From Nematostella vectensis (lineage: Eukaryota; Cnidaria; Anthozoa; Actiniaria; Edwardsiidae): a stretch of 64,000 nucleotides of DNA. Below the pieces are notes generated by a model, which was not told the origin of the DNA, ran no database searches, and saw only the letters and a program-made list of their open reading frames with translations. Position numbers and translations under genes: made by a program. Of this stretch, positions 1 to 16,127 are shown piece by piece (the stretch's first letter is position 1; each line of letters opens with the position of its first letter). The stretch covers positions 10,521,821 to 10,585,820 of the forward strand of contig NC_064043.1 of assembly GCF_932526225.1 (NCBI RefSeq), written 5' to 3'.

Positions 1-2
1 AC

Positions 3-1997
3 TGCAATCTTGGAGAGGCTAAAGATGATCTTATAGTACAGCTCCAGCCATTTGGAAGACATGTGTATAACATCAGGCGTCAGTACATTGAGCTAGCGGT
101 CCTCAAAGAAACACTGGCACCTGGAGAAATTATTGTACACGAAGATTTCGCTGAAAATTTTCAGCTTAAACATCAACGAGAGATCATGGCTGCGCATTGG
201 CACAATGAAATGGTGACAGTGTTTACAGCAGTGGTATACTATAGGGATGATGAGGGAGAGTTGCAGCATTTGTCTTATGCTGTTGTAAGTGACGAACTCT
301 CTCATGACAAGTCGTCTGTCTATGCATACAACTCTCTGATTCTTGAAGATGTTAACAAAGTAACAGAAGTAAAGAAGGTCCACTACTGGTCTGATGGTCC
401 CTCCTCGCAGTTCAAGAATCGTTACAACTTGTCAATTGTGGTGTACCATGAAAGGGATTTTGGTTGTGATGCCACATGGAATTTTTTTGAGACTGCGCAT
501 GGGAAAGGCCCCTGTGATGGTATTGGTGGGGAGGTAAAGAGAGTGGTTTGGCGGGCAATACTACAGTCAAGAGTGATGGTAACCTCAGCCAAGGAGTTTG
601 CAGACACAGCAAAACAACTGTGCAAGAAGATTAGGGTTCTCTACTGTTCAGAGGACCAAGTGGGGTTGGTAACTGAGAAGCTTAGTACCCGATGGAACAG
701 TTGCAAAGCAATCCCTTCCACACACTCTATTCACTTTGTGGCCAAGGTGGATGAGGTAACCATTAAAGTGGCTAAGAATTCTCAGTTCTCCCAACAGGAT
801 TGCTGTCAAGAGCATGTCTTGATATCAAAGAGCCCGCTGTCTCATCAGCCTAGTGGAAAGGATTCAAAGCAAGTGCCAGCAGCAGTAAAAAAAGATCCAG
901 GACAAAAAGCTGCAACCAGACCCTGTGCAACGAATTCGAACCGGGTGCCAGCATCAGTCGTAGCAAAAGAGACAGGCCAAGTGAAGGCTCCTAATCTGGC
1001 AACTGACTTTGGCTTGCCTCCAATGCTTAAGGCTAGATTCAGAAATCCTGGTCATGTCACTGCTATCCCTCACAAGGCACAGCTATTGTCTGGGATTATA
1101 AATGGTCAAGTTAAATTCAAAGGCAAAGGAGTCATATCACCAAATGATCTAAGCTCGCTCCAGGGAGGGCATGCAAAGGAAGAAGATAACTTTCTTACCA
1201 ACTTTGCTGTTGATACATACCTTGAAATGCTCCAAACTGCTTCGCCCAACACTGTTGTATTTCCTTGGGAACAATTTGAGAAATCATCAATCATCAAACG
1301 CCAATTATCTGCTAAAGGAAAACTCCTTGAAAAAGATCTTATCATCGCACCTTGCTGCCCAGCGGGAGGTAACCACTGGTTTCTGGTGGTAGCTATACCC
1401 AAGGAAAAGTCCATATTTGCTCTTGATAGCCTAGCAGGGTCATTTATTAAGCCCACAGCTGAAGCTGCTATGTGCAAAATGTGGCATGTCCTCAAGAAGG
1501 CTGACAGCAGTTTGGACATAGCTACATGGAGGTTTGCATCAAACAAACCAGGCGATTTGCCACAACAAGCCAATGGAATTGACTGTGGTGTATTTCTTTT
1601 AATGTATGCTAGGTGCTTGGCCACTGGTGCCCCAATGCTCTGCAAAGATCCTGACATCCCAGCAGTTAGAGAGCAGATGATATTAGAGCTTCACTACCAA
1701 GCCTTGCTTCCCCCACAAACAAGCATCATTGAGAAAGATCAGTATTATGCAGTGGATTACGTGAAGAAATACTACATAGGTAGAGCCTTAGATGCATCTA
1801 GTGATGGATTCCTTATACCATTCAAGTTTCTATATTATGTTGGAGCACAGAAGTTTGGCTGGCCAATCAGAGATGATGTAGAAAGTGTCCACCCCTCGTG
1901 TGTATTCCATGGCCCACTGGCATTGCAGGGAAATGGGCCCTTTGAAGTCCCTAACTTAGATGAGGTAGAGGCTGTTTTCAAGTTGCTAAAAAAATAA
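3..1997 (+). CDS. Transposase-like domain fused to C48/Ulp1 cysteine protease (5' part outside window)
   Basis: The frame is open from base 3 to the TAA at 1995-1997, so the protein starts left of the window; no ATG start is visible. The N-terminal half has spaced acidic motifs of a transposase-like core: VHEDFAENF near the start, then YWSDGPSSQFKNRYN, then ETAHGKGPCDGIGGEVKR. The middle is Lys/Pro/Gln-rich and low in complexity. The C-terminal part is a C48 (Ulp1/SENP-like) cysteine protease. Its likely catalytic residues, counted from base 63, are His near 434 in GGNHWFLVV, Asp near 453 in ALDSLAG, Gln near 500, and Cys near 507 in GIDCGVFL. Ulp1-type proteases are carried by several eukaryotic DNA transposons. 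No terminal repeats were found. The family is not recognised. It is more likely a mobile-element protein than a host SUMO protease. Confidence 0.7.
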   Translation, partial: CNLGEAKDDLIVQLQPFGRHVYNIRRQYIELAVLKETLAPGEIIVHEDFAENFQLKHQREIMAAHWHNEMVTVFTAVVYYRDDEGELQHLSYAVVSDELSHDKSSVYAYNSLILEDVNKVTEVKKVHYWSDGPSSQFKNRYNLSIVVYHERDFGCDATWNFFETAHGKGPCDGIGGEVKRVVWRAILQSRVMVTSAKEFADTAKQLCKKIRVLYCSEDQVGLVTEKLSTRWNSCKAIPSTHSIHFVAKVDEVTIKVAKNSQFSQQDCCQEHVLISKSPLSHQPSGKDSKQVPAAVKKDPGQKAATRPCATNSNRVPASVVAKETGQVKAPNLATDFGLPPMLKARFRNPGHVTAIPHKAQLLSGIINGQVKFKGKGVISPNDLSSLQGGHAKEEDNFLTNFAVDTYLEMLQTASPNTVVFPWEQFEKSSIIKRQLSAKGKLLEKDLIIAPCCPAGGNHWFLVVAIPKEKSIFALDSLAGSFIKPTAEAAMCKMWHVLKKADSSLDIATWRFASNKPGDLPQQANGIDCGVFLLMYARCLATGAPMLCKDPDIPAVREQMILELHYQALLPPQTSIIEKDQYYAVDYVKKYYIGRALDASSDGFLIPFKFLYYVGAQKFGWPIRDDVESVHPSCVFHGPLALQGNGPFEVPNLDEVEAVFKLLKK

Positions 1998-3261
1998 AAT
2001 GGCCTGACTGATCATTACAGATAATGATAATATCATAGCACCCATGTTATTACATGTACTTGTGTACATTGTGTTTCTTATTTAGTACCAAGTACTGTTT
2101 AGTTCTGAACTATGAGAAACATTGCCCACTGGCATTGCAGGGCAATGAGCCCTTCGAGAGCCCACTTAGATGAGGTAAGAGACCGGGTCTCTCAAAGCAA
2201 GGGTCAGACAACTTAACTAGCTGTTAATGTGTTGCCACATTTGTAAGAGAGTTGGTGTTGAACTGGATTTAAGATTAAAAGTGTCTGCTACAGAAAACTT
2301 AATAATTGTACTCCAATAATTTTTGTAGATGCTAAAAAGTAGATTCCATAACAATTTTCTAGAATCTAATTGTGCTGGGATATGACTATCTAACATGCTG
2401 AGATAAAACTATACTATATGAATGAAATACATTTTGAAAATATTTCCTATGTTTTTGAGTGCAGTAAGCAGCATTTTTTGTGGTTCTTCTCTTATTTCTA
2501 GTTTAGTGCCCTTGTGTAGACTCCGCAACGTAGACTCCGCAACAGCACCAGTCCATCTAAAACTAGCAATTTCACCAAGAAGATAAAACAAAAGCAAAAT
2601 ATTCTTATTGCTCAAATCAACCCAGAAGAATGTTGTTCCTTATTATTTAAGCCCCATTTAAAAATATTCAGAAAGTTCACAGAGTTTTTAAGGTAAAGTT
2701 CATTTCTAAAAAAATTGGATTTTTCTGCGTAGACTCCGCAACGGCTGTATATTATCAAATATCTCAGAAGCATTTCAACTTTGCAATATCCCCTTCCTTA
2801 CTGTTTGTAGTACTTATACCCCTTTCCCCTAGAAGTATACTTTTATTAAGATAAACATTCTTAATTAGAAGTTATAATGTCTCAAATCTCTCCAAATGTA
2901 GACTCCACAACATACAGTTTACTGTGGAATGACCCAGTAGTATAAAAGGTGAAATCGAGGATAAGGTTTGTTTTGAAATTTAAGATCAGATGTTTGTTTT
3001 TTATCTGGAGTAATATTCTTTAAAAAAAAAAAACAATATATAAAACTTATTTTCCAGCCTATTTGAGAACAAAAAGAGGTTATGCAAGCTCTGCCAATCA
3101 AAGCAGCAGAGTTTCTGAGGTATATTTTTTTTGCATTATTATCCATTTTCCAGTTTGTCCACCCCTTTTAATAGAGCCCGGAACCACCAGTGTAACCTTA
3201 GCACTCAGCATAGAGTACAGTATATTATATGACATCAAGCAATATGGTAGATTGTTCATAC
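1998..3261. other. Non-coding stretch left of ETFDH exon 4
   Basis: No gene is visible. The stretch holds a partial duplicate of the end of the preceding ORF (about 2126-2180) and four copies of a GTAGACTCCGCAAC-like motif (near 2516, 2530, 2727 and 2898). I looked on the minus strand for the next ETFDH exon, which should encode something like the APLNTPV region, and did not find it. The region is therefore either part of a long ETFDH intron or the flank of a truncated gene. Confidence 0.5.
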
Positions 3262-5002
3262 TCCTTTTTCTTTCCAATCTGGGATGAGCTCATCTAGTGC
3301 TGAGGTTTCTATACATGCTCCTGATAATGTGTGTCCTCCTAGAAAATAAAATGATAAACAGTAAAACAGATTGATCAGAGCTATCATGTATAAAGAGGAT
3401 AGGGATTGTAAATTATGGAACCTTAGTGTAATGATATCATTGCTTACTTACTTAATATGTACATCAATCAACATTCAGGTCTAGTGATAGTGAAAGTATC
3501 TAGTAGCAACGAATCTATCCTACTGCTATAAGTTATACTGTACATAAATTGGCATCCCTCTGTAACCCTTAGTGTCCCTAACTTCTTATAGGTCAAGAAC
3601 TACAGCAAAAGAAGCAGCTTTAATTATTTACAGGATGACCTAATAAAAACACAAAATATTTCTCCAACCTATCTCAGATGCCTTTTCCACCACACAAACA
3701 CGAATATCTTTGCCATGCTGTTCTGCAAGTTGCTTCAGCTTGATTGAAGCAGACAGCCCTGCTGGGCCTCCTCCGACAATCACGACATCCGCCTCATCTG
3801 CAAAGCGCTCCATGTCCACCTCTAAATAGAGTAGCAAGTAACAGGTTATAACCTAGAAAGGCGGCCTGGTTAAGGGTCAGCAAGCCACCATTTTTATTTC
3901 CATACAGAGTGGAACCTTACATATAATTAGGTACAGAGATTAAATCAAGATTATTTACCAAATACAGTAATCTAGGTTGTTGGGACCTTACTGTAAATCA
4001 ATATTGTCATATTGAGAGTATTTGTTATATCTTGAATGTCACTTATATCATGGTTCCACTATACCCAGACTTTATTTGTGACTTTGCCCATTGTGCTTGA
4101 ATAGGTACCAAGAAATTTCATAACTTTTTGGGTGGCAAACTTGTGCAGGCTCTGATTTTTGATGGAAAAATGGCAACAACAAAAAGCAATCAGTCATGGA
4201 GTTTCTCCCTTTGAAAGGGCTTGTTTCCACTGAAAGATTTCAAGTTCGAGACAAAATAATTTATGTGCAAGCCATCACTCAATATGGTAGAATGTAGCAT
4301 TCCCATCAACAATTTTATGAATAAAATATGAATAGATTTCCACAAATAATAGCAAAAACGATATGTTGTAATAAAAAAAAATGTGAACTTTGAACGGATA
4401 GCTCTAACCATTATCCAAGACCCCGGACTTGCCCATTCACAAAGACCAATCAAACAAAAATAGAGTTATCTACTATATACAAGCGAGCACGATAAAACCC
4501 ATCTCAATAATAAAAATACCTTTCCATCTTGGATCCGATTCCCGAGGATGTATTGTGTAGTGTGTTGTGATCTTTGGGAATTGCTGAGTTGAACCAGAAC
4601 ATAACCTCCTTGCGTATGTAACTTGAAACACAACAACAACATGCCAAATTTAAAATGGCTTTAACTTGTAACTTACTTTGTAAAAATCAGTTCTGATTGC
4701 AGAAAGGACGGAGCTATCGCCAGAATAGGTGGTAGCTCATAAAATAGCTAATAAAAGCTACTGATATGACGAATGTCATGCTTATAGACCAATATTTTAT
4801 AAACACGTGTAAAATCTCATGATTTCTGTACTAAACGGCCTAACCTGGCAATAACAACGCAACGTGGACACGATTCAAACAAGCAGCAAAACAACAACAA
4901 AACAAAAGCAAAAATGTAAAATAATTTAAACATATCATAAAAATATTATACGATACCTTCAGCTATGCCATTTCGTAAGAACTGTAGCTTTGATCTCCAC
5001 AT
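3262..5002 (-). CDS. ETFDH: Electron transfer flavoprotein-ubiquinone oxidoreductase, first four coding exons
   Basis: ETFDH is a mitochondrial inner-membrane FAD and iron-sulfur enzyme that passes electrons from ETF to ubiquinone. Four minus-strand exons join in frame: 5002-4957 (starts [12 protein letters not shown]), 4621-4520, 3821-3669 and 3338-3262, all with GT/AG sites. Exon 1 and the start of exon 2 are basic and Ser-rich, consistent with a mitochondrial presequence. Exon 2 ends with [17 protein letters not shown], close to the animal ETFDH N-terminus. Exon 3 carries the FAD-binding Rossmann motif [14 protein letters not shown]. Exon 4 encodes [20 protein letters not shown]. Exon 4 ends in phase 0 and no later exon is present down to base 1. 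The rest (the quinone site and 4Fe-4S cluster, roughly 80% of the protein) must lie outside the window or be lost. Confidence 0.88.
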
Positions 5003-5505
5003 TTTACTGGAAATAATTCAACATTTACAACGCTTCGTGTGAATGAACACAGAGCAAAGTTCAAGTTCGGCGCTTTGACAGATGCCGCTGACCAATATTG
5101 CATAAGTTGCGAAGTTACATAATTCGGCGAATAAGTGCCGAGCTTCTTCCGACAAGAAATATATTCAAATCAATATTCAAGTCAAATCAAAATAACTAAA
5201 ATTACTTTTACAATCTTTCATAGTGTTATGGAACATAGAAAAATACTTTGAAAAACTCCCCTTTCTTCTTTGTTTTTTTTTTTGTCTGAGCATTTAATTT
5301 ATAAACGAAGTCACTACGACATGAAGACGAGCCGTTTTCGACTGGTGTGTAAATGTGTTTCCGCTGACCTAAAGTTGTTTTGGAAGGAAAGCAAGAAGTG
5401 TGAAAACAATCGAACCTTCATGGATTAAACACCAAACCGTTCTCATCCTTGATCGCCGTGGAAATGTAATTTATTGTCACCACTAGTTTTTGATCACTTG
5501 AATGA
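5003..5505. promoter_or_regulatory. Likely shared promoter region between ETFDH and TMEM184-type gene
   Basis: About 500 bp separate the ETFDH ATG (minus, 5002) from the TMEM184-type ATG (plus, 5506). The two genes diverge and there is no other gene between them, so both promoters and 5' UTRs should lie here. I see no clear TATA box facing either gene. The assignment rests on position only. Confidence 0.45.
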
Positions 5506-10058
<4,553 letters not shown>

Positions 10059-10808
10059 GAATCAATGAAACTCCATACTTTAATTTGAAATTAAGAATAG
10101 TGCGAGATATTACTTTGATCAAAGTCTTGTCTGTAATTCCGTGTTTTTTTTTTTTTTTTTTTTTTTTACAGTGGAGAGGTACCCTTAGGTAGTAAATGCA
10201 ACGGTGCTTACAGTATAAAGGCTTACATAGATGGATACAGACCCTTTTTGGCCCAAATTCTTTTATTAATTTCTCGCGCTCACTTTTTTTTTTAAGAATT
10301 ACGAGAATAATTTTTATCGAATAAATATAACACTGTCACACGTCATATGTGATATCTTTTACGACATGGTTCGAGGAAAACGAATGACAAATAGCTTTTA
10401 AAGCAGGAGCTTTAACTTTATTTGGTTTAATGTGTCTATTAAGACTGACGCCTATTAGCTGTCAGATTTTCTATTAATTTGTTTGAAAATGGAGGCCTAT
10501 TTATCTATTTTAATTATTTTTTTATTACACCCGGCGACAACAAAGATATTGCTAACCTATAAATACGACACTTAAACACTTAATAGTCAATCACCGGAAA
10601 ACAACAACAATATAGCTGAAAATTCAGGGTGATTCAGCCCGTAGGCACCTAATAAGTCATCCCGCGTATTCGACTTTAAATTCATTAAGTAAAAGGAAAA
10701 AAATATTTTAATTGAATTCCTTTTTAATAAAGAATTCAAAATTGTATTTAATCTAAACCTGTCACAAAACAAGTTCAATTTGTACAAAATAGTTAACTCT
10801 AGGGTGCG
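10059..10808. other. Convergent 3' intergenic region between TMEM184-type gene and bZIP gene
   Basis: This AT-rich spacer separates two genes that end towards each other. It contains a T run at 10144-10167, an AATAAA at 10320 on the plus strand and an AATAAA read on the minus strand at 10526-10521. Those are plausible polyadenylation signals for the two genes. No ORF looks real. Confidence 0.5.
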
Positions 10809-13491
10809 CTACTTGATGTTTCGTTCAAGCATCAGTCTTTGGACGCACATTTTCAGGCAAACATTCTCCTCTTCCAGGTACCTGATTCGCCATGCGACAA
10901 ATTCTTCCTTGGCGCGCTTAGCGTCACGTGATTTTTTAGCGGACTTGTTATTGCGGATCCGTCGTTTCCAGTAGCTTTCATCTTTATCTTTGTTTGAGAC
11001 TGTGTTCTTGCGCATTGAGAGCTTTGTCTTTGCATTGCTGGAAATGTCTTCAGCTTCGGACTCTTTAGGACTCGTTGAATCTGTGGAGTCGTTGCTTTGC
11101 GAGTTTTGGGATCTTGGACTCAAATTGATCAGCGACTTTGGACTGCAAGGCTCGTTGGTAATTGATTCAAACGACCAGAATAAACTTCTCCCTCGACAAC
11201 TCGCATCACTCCCTGTGTCGCTTGCGTTACTCGGCGAAGGAGATTGCGTGATATAGTCATCGGTACATGTTCTATCTGGCATGAACACTTGGGAGCGCTC
11301 GACAATGGCTGGATCTAGGACAGGCTTCGTTAAAAGCGGTAGCGGGTCATCGTTTTGGAAACCATTATTTCCTGGCCAGCCTATTCCTGGAAAGGCCCCT
11401 AAGCCATCAAGGATCTGGTCAGGCTGTTCTTTTTGTATGATATCACTCAACGATAGATTTACAATGTTGTCCCTCTGACTCTCGCATTGGTTGGGCTTAG
11501 TCAGGTTGAAGCATGGAAAAGATTCCATGTGGGACGCGCGTTCATCTTCACTGGGCATGCGCAGTTCATTGTTAGTTAAAGTATCTTGGTGTTGGCTGGG
11601 GTCGTTGAGAAAGAGATCTGGGATGTCCAAGTCGGCGAGTTTGAGACCTACCTCACCGCAAGGGACACCGCTGTCTCTCGTAGAAACCTCACAAAACGTC
11701 TTGATATCTGGGAGGAATAAGAAGCAGCATGAGGACTAAACCAATATTAGTTTCCCGTAACTGTGAAAAGTGGGTACTGTATATATTTTAATATTTAAAA
11801 AAATATTTAAAAATGATCTTAGGTCCTTCACCAAGACACTCAAGCGCATGACCAAAAAAGAAAAACTATTGGGACTACAGCGGCGTAGCCTGGATTTTTA
11901 AAAGGAGGGGGCCCGAAAGGCAATTTAAAGGCATTTTTTCCTGTATTTTAGATCATTTCTCATACATTTACTGTAGAAGGGGGGGGGGGGGGGGGGGGGT
12001 GGTCTTGGGGTATTATTTTCCTTATGAATTATTTTTATATTATTTTTATATGGGTCTTGGGGTATTATTTTGATTTGTTAGTATTTTAATAGCTGACGGC
12101 TAATTTGAGTAGAAGCCATCGAAAAGCCTTTCAATAAAAAAAGCTCATTAAAGGATTTTGAAGGAAGCCTTAATAGTAGTTTGTTTGGTTTTAATTAGAT
12201 GCAATGATTTGCTGGGTTGTTTTGTGGACAGTGGAAAAAATGGACCGACACTTAAAGGCCGGTCTAGCCACAAAATCGCGCGATAAAAATTGCTAATTTA
12301 AACATTCCTTAAAAAACTTCGAATATATCAAAAAGGGAATTCGTTTTAGTGAAGCGTATAAGTCTGGACATTTTTATTACAGTTCAATATGGGTTTGACA
12401 AAGGAACTTGTAGGTGAAAAGCCGTCCGTAAATTGCGCATGAAGAAATATACCATCTTTTCTCATTTTAAACAATTGATACAGTATCGTAGGAGGAATTG
12501 GTTTAAGTTTGCATATACATATACACATTTTCATTCCACTTTGTTAAACATTTGTCACACATAGGCGTTTCCTCTTTACCGAGGAACGATTAATTATAAG
12601 TACTGTAATAAAGTAAAAGTGCACTTTGAATAAACCCCGGGATTTTGCATGGCAAATTGATTAGGTAAAGAAATTTAACAGGCATGAGCTTGACTCTAAA
12701 CTCTTATAGGTAATTCTTTTCTTCTTTGTATCCTGATGATGTTGAAAAGTATTTCGTAAAACTATTGTTGTTCTTGGATTTTAGACTCGCTTCACCTAAC
12801 ATGACCAGGCTATGCTATTGACGCTTTTAAAAGCACTTGAACTGAAAAGCCTTAGTGTTTCACGAACGTGGGGTGCTCTCTGGTCTCCTAGCCAACCATT
12901 ACCAGAAACAGTAATAATTATCCGGTATTTTACTGTCTTAAACGTAAAGTGGATACACCCCTAGCTCACCTGCGAAATTGTCAGAGACATTTTCCTGCAT
13001 TTAAATCTACTCCGCAACAATTTGCATGTAACCAATTAACAGTTTATAAACTTTTAACAATTCGCTGATAAGTCTGCACAGTTATGCAACTCAAACTAAA
13101 AGGACATTGGTTATAAGACCCTACTTTTATCGAATGGGTAACGAAATAGAATGGTTAAGACAAGGGACAAGTAGTTATAAGTATAATTCCAACAAGCATT
13201 TAAAATCCCATATCCAGAACAAGGCCAGGAAAATGCATCCTTATGCACATTGAAAACATTTGCAAAAATGTAGATTATTAAAGAAATAACAAACATAAAA
13301 TTATATTTTGCAAGTCTTTGTAAAAATGTTTGGGGAAAGGGTTGCGTTGCTTTGTGTAAGGCATGCAACTCCTAGAAAGCTAGACTTAGGCTGAGCAATG
13401 TCTCCTAAACTAGGTATGAATTTTTAAAAACTAAAAAACCTTGTTGAACTTTACCTGGAAGAGGATATGGCTTGTTGCACATGGAACTCAT
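10809..13491 (-). CDS. bZIP transcription factor, PAR-like (HLF/TEF/CES-2 type)
   Basis: Two exons join in frame: 13491-13455 (MSSMCNKPYPLP) and 11707-10809, giving 311 residues. The intron is 1747 bp and its splice phase fits exactly (G plus AT gives Asp). The C-terminus holds the bZIP domain: a basic region YWKRRIRNNKSAKKSRDAKR, then a zipper starting WRIRYLEEENVCLKM. The NNKSAKKSRDAKR pattern is the PAR/CES-2 signature, a group that includes circadian and cell-fate regulators acting in the nucleus. The protein ends only about 20 residues after the zipper starts its Leu repeat, so the zipper is short. The middle is Ser/Asp/Pro-rich, as in activation domains. The in-frame TTG near 11630 is not a start; exon 1 supplies the ATG. 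Confidence 0.87.
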
Positions 13492-14034
13492 ATTACATGC
13501 TCGTTCCTGATCAGACCATGAAGCAACCTCTCTCGAGATGCCAGAGCATTAGTCCTTTATAGTATGTGTTTTGGCATTCTACCTGTTGTCTGTAGACGCC
13601 TAATAAAATTCCGGCCAATCTGTGGTTCTATGGGTACTCAAGTAGAACAACAGCCCGTCCCCCGGGAGTATGTGGGAGTTTGTCATGACAGCGGTCCTTA
13701 GCTACCACCATTTGTTGTTGTATTAATGATGAACTAAACCGAATATTTATTGTTGGAATGCTAACAGAGTACTGGTTTTATACTTTCGAAAGAAATGGGG
13801 GTATAATTGATTTCGGGTTTTTAGGTAGTTTTAGTTCAAAGGTTTTTGATCCCAGATGTCGAAGAAGTCTTTCAAGTAATATGCAAATAATTTAAAAAAT
13901 CAATTTTAAAGGAACTATATAAGATAAAATTATTTTGCTAGACAATGCACAAGCATAACAGAAAATAAATCGACGTTCTATAAATAGATTTAGCATGGCG
14001 ATTTACATACGAATTACTCTTGAATGACTTATTA
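13492..14034. other. Upstream region of the bZIP gene
   Basis: No gene is seen. Apart from the TATA-like box near 13560 the stretch is AT-rich intergenic DNA. Confidence 0.4.
13554..13561 (-). promoter_or_regulatory. TATA box of the bZIP gene
   Basis: The minus strand reads TATAAAGG here, inside CATACTATAAAGGACT, about 63-70 bases upstream of the ATG at 13491. The spacing leaves room for a transcription start near 13530 and a short 5' UTR. Based on motif and position only. Confidence 0.5.
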
Positions 14035-14037
14035 CCC

Positions 14038-14166
14038 TCTGAGTACCAGACTACAGGCTCGAGCATCCCTTCTCGTTTACTTTCGTATGTGCTCGAAGAG
14101 GAGCGAAGTAGCCAAGAGCGGTGTGACAGTAAACGAGTGAATCTTGAGCCTCTGGTACCCAGGGTA
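14038..14166. mobile_element. Short inverted-repeat element (MITE-like)
   Basis: The left arm runs from GAGTACCAGACTACAGGCTC to CTCGTTTACT. The right arm at about 14128-14166 is its imperfect reverse complement (AGTAAACGAGTG ... GAGCCTCTGGTACCC). Total length is about 130 bp with almost no core. No target duplication was identified. Confidence 0.55.
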
Positions 14167-15106
14167 ATTACTTATACGAGTAACCCTGTTTTTGCTCTGA
14201 CGAATGGGCTAACGCTCGAAACGTTAGTGCAACTACTCTGCTTTACCGGCGTTTAACATACTTTTTCAACCTAGTGTTGTTTATATCTTGTCTACACCAC
14301 GCCTTAGCAGACTATCAATTTTTTTTTCTACAGCTTGTCTGTAGTCTTTCTAGTTATACCATTAAACCCTGGAACGGAAAACTTAAAAGTAAATAATTTG
14401 TGGCTCCTATTCGTCTAGATGCGCATAACAATGCGAAATGCGAACGAGTGATGCAAAAACAAATCTCAAGCTACAAGCGAAATGAAATTGAAAAAAAAAA
14501 ACGAAATGGAATGAAAACCTGAATTTGGCAGAAGCCTGACCTACGATGTCCCAAGAGACCATGCTCTTGGATGTCCTAATCTCATGTTTTCGCGTCTCTT
14601 TAATTGTTTAATTCTTCAACTTTTATTTCCTGCCAATATCTTAAAAGGATTTATGAAAAAATGAAAAACAGAAAGTAATTTTTTGTCTTTGTTTCTTTTT
14701 TTTCTTTCTGAAATGTCCTAAGAAAATGTAACTACAGGAAATTATTAAAAGATTTACGGAGATTTAGTACACCCCCTACACGACACATTTCCAAATTTAT
14801 ATATATGTAGAAAGGAAAATGTGTTCGTAAATGCTTTTCCCTTGTTGTACGAGTGATCGAATCAAGGTAAGTTTGCTACTTTAAGAAATAAACTGATGGT
14901 TTCATGATATATTGAACAGAACTCCCGGGTAACAAAGGGTTGTATATTTTGGTTTTATAACTTTTTTTTAACTTTTTTGTTCAGTGCTGTTTTTTGTAAC
15001 CAAGGGATTTGAAGTTCATTGCTAGCATAAGTTCCGATTTGACATGGATGAGATTTGCATCATTGTCACTGATTCCAAAGAACGCAAGTAACCTTGGTAT
15101 TTTTTC

Positions 15107-15935
15107 GGAGGGTACAAAATGCAGGTTGCAGGTGAGATGTAGGTTGAGTACAAAATGCAGGTCGGGTGATTTTACTGTTTTTTTTTTTTTTTTTTTTTTG
15201 CTTCCTCTATTTCATTCAATTTGTACGGCTCACGTGACGCTCAGATCTTTTATAACTAAGCATAAGCAATCCCGTGACTTTGCTGCACATCAACCAAACT
15301 TGGGTCAAACGTATAACGTCAGATGGACAGTGAAAAAAATATGTATAGGTGGTTACGACACAGATCACGTGACCGTGGGAAAACTACGAATATATCGCCA
15401 GTGATTTGCTGCTCATCAACCAAAAATAAATTGAATAAACTCCAAAATGTGGTGACTATATCTGTTAGATAAATGGTTCACTTTCTAGTATATAGCTTTT
15501 TTTTAATAATTCCAATGGACAGCAGGGGTGGATTTAGACATTTCCGAAGGGGAGGAAGGGGGGTGGGTGGTGCACCGGTATGTTTAACATGAAGCGGAGG
15601 AAAATTCGTGGGTTTACGTTCTTATACAATTTTTCTGACATATTTATACTGTTAACATTACTTGACCCAAGTTTGCTTGATGTGCAGCAAATCGCTGGCA
15701 AGATATTTTTATTATTCCTAAGGTCACATAATTGCTTAGTAATAAACGAAAATCTAAGTATTCAATATTTTAACGCGTCACGTGAGCCGTAGAAATTGAA
15801 TGAAATAGAGAAAGCAAAAAAAAAAAAAAAAAAAACTGTAATCACCCGATCTGCATTTTGTACTCAACCTGCAGCCGACCTGAAACCTGCATCTGACCTG
15901 CAATCTGCAGCCTGCATTTTGTACCCTCCGGAATT
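15107..15935. mobile_element. Inverted-repeat element of about 830 bp
   Basis: The left end begins GGAGGGTACAAAATGCAGG and continues through GAGTACAAAATGCAGGTC, a T run and CATTCAATTTGTACGGCTCACGTGACGC. The right end is the reverse complement: GCGTCACGTGAGCCG, ATTGAATGAAATAGAG, an A run, then CTGCATTTTGTACCCTCC. The arms extend well over 100 bp each with indels. Inner sequences also pair (TTGCTGCACATCAACCAAAC against GTTTGCTTGATGTGCAGCAA). No coding capacity was seen. It is a non-autonomous foldback or MITE-type element. Confidence 0.7.
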
Positions 15936-16127
15936 TTTTTACCTTCGACCTATTCTAAATCCGAACTCCTGCTTGAATAGACTTCGTGATAGTTTTCGTG
16001 GTTAAAAAAACGTTTGGCGAGAATTTTGCATTGGTAGCCGAGACTGCGAATTTACTCGTTCCCTTGACATATCAGGCCACAATAATGAAAGTTAGTAATA
16101 GTTCGTTACTGTCGAATCGCGACGCCG

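Noticed and set aside
1106..1657. 183-codon minus frame inside the protease ORF
   Set aside because: It is the shadow of the plus-strand coding sequence, which has clear catalytic motifs.
2919..3146. Possible next ETFDH exon
   Set aside because: Translation in all minus frames shows no ETFDH-like sequence such as the expected TPV region.
10990..11739. Plus-strand frames over the bZIP exon
   Set aside because: They are antisense shadows of the well-supported bZIP exon.
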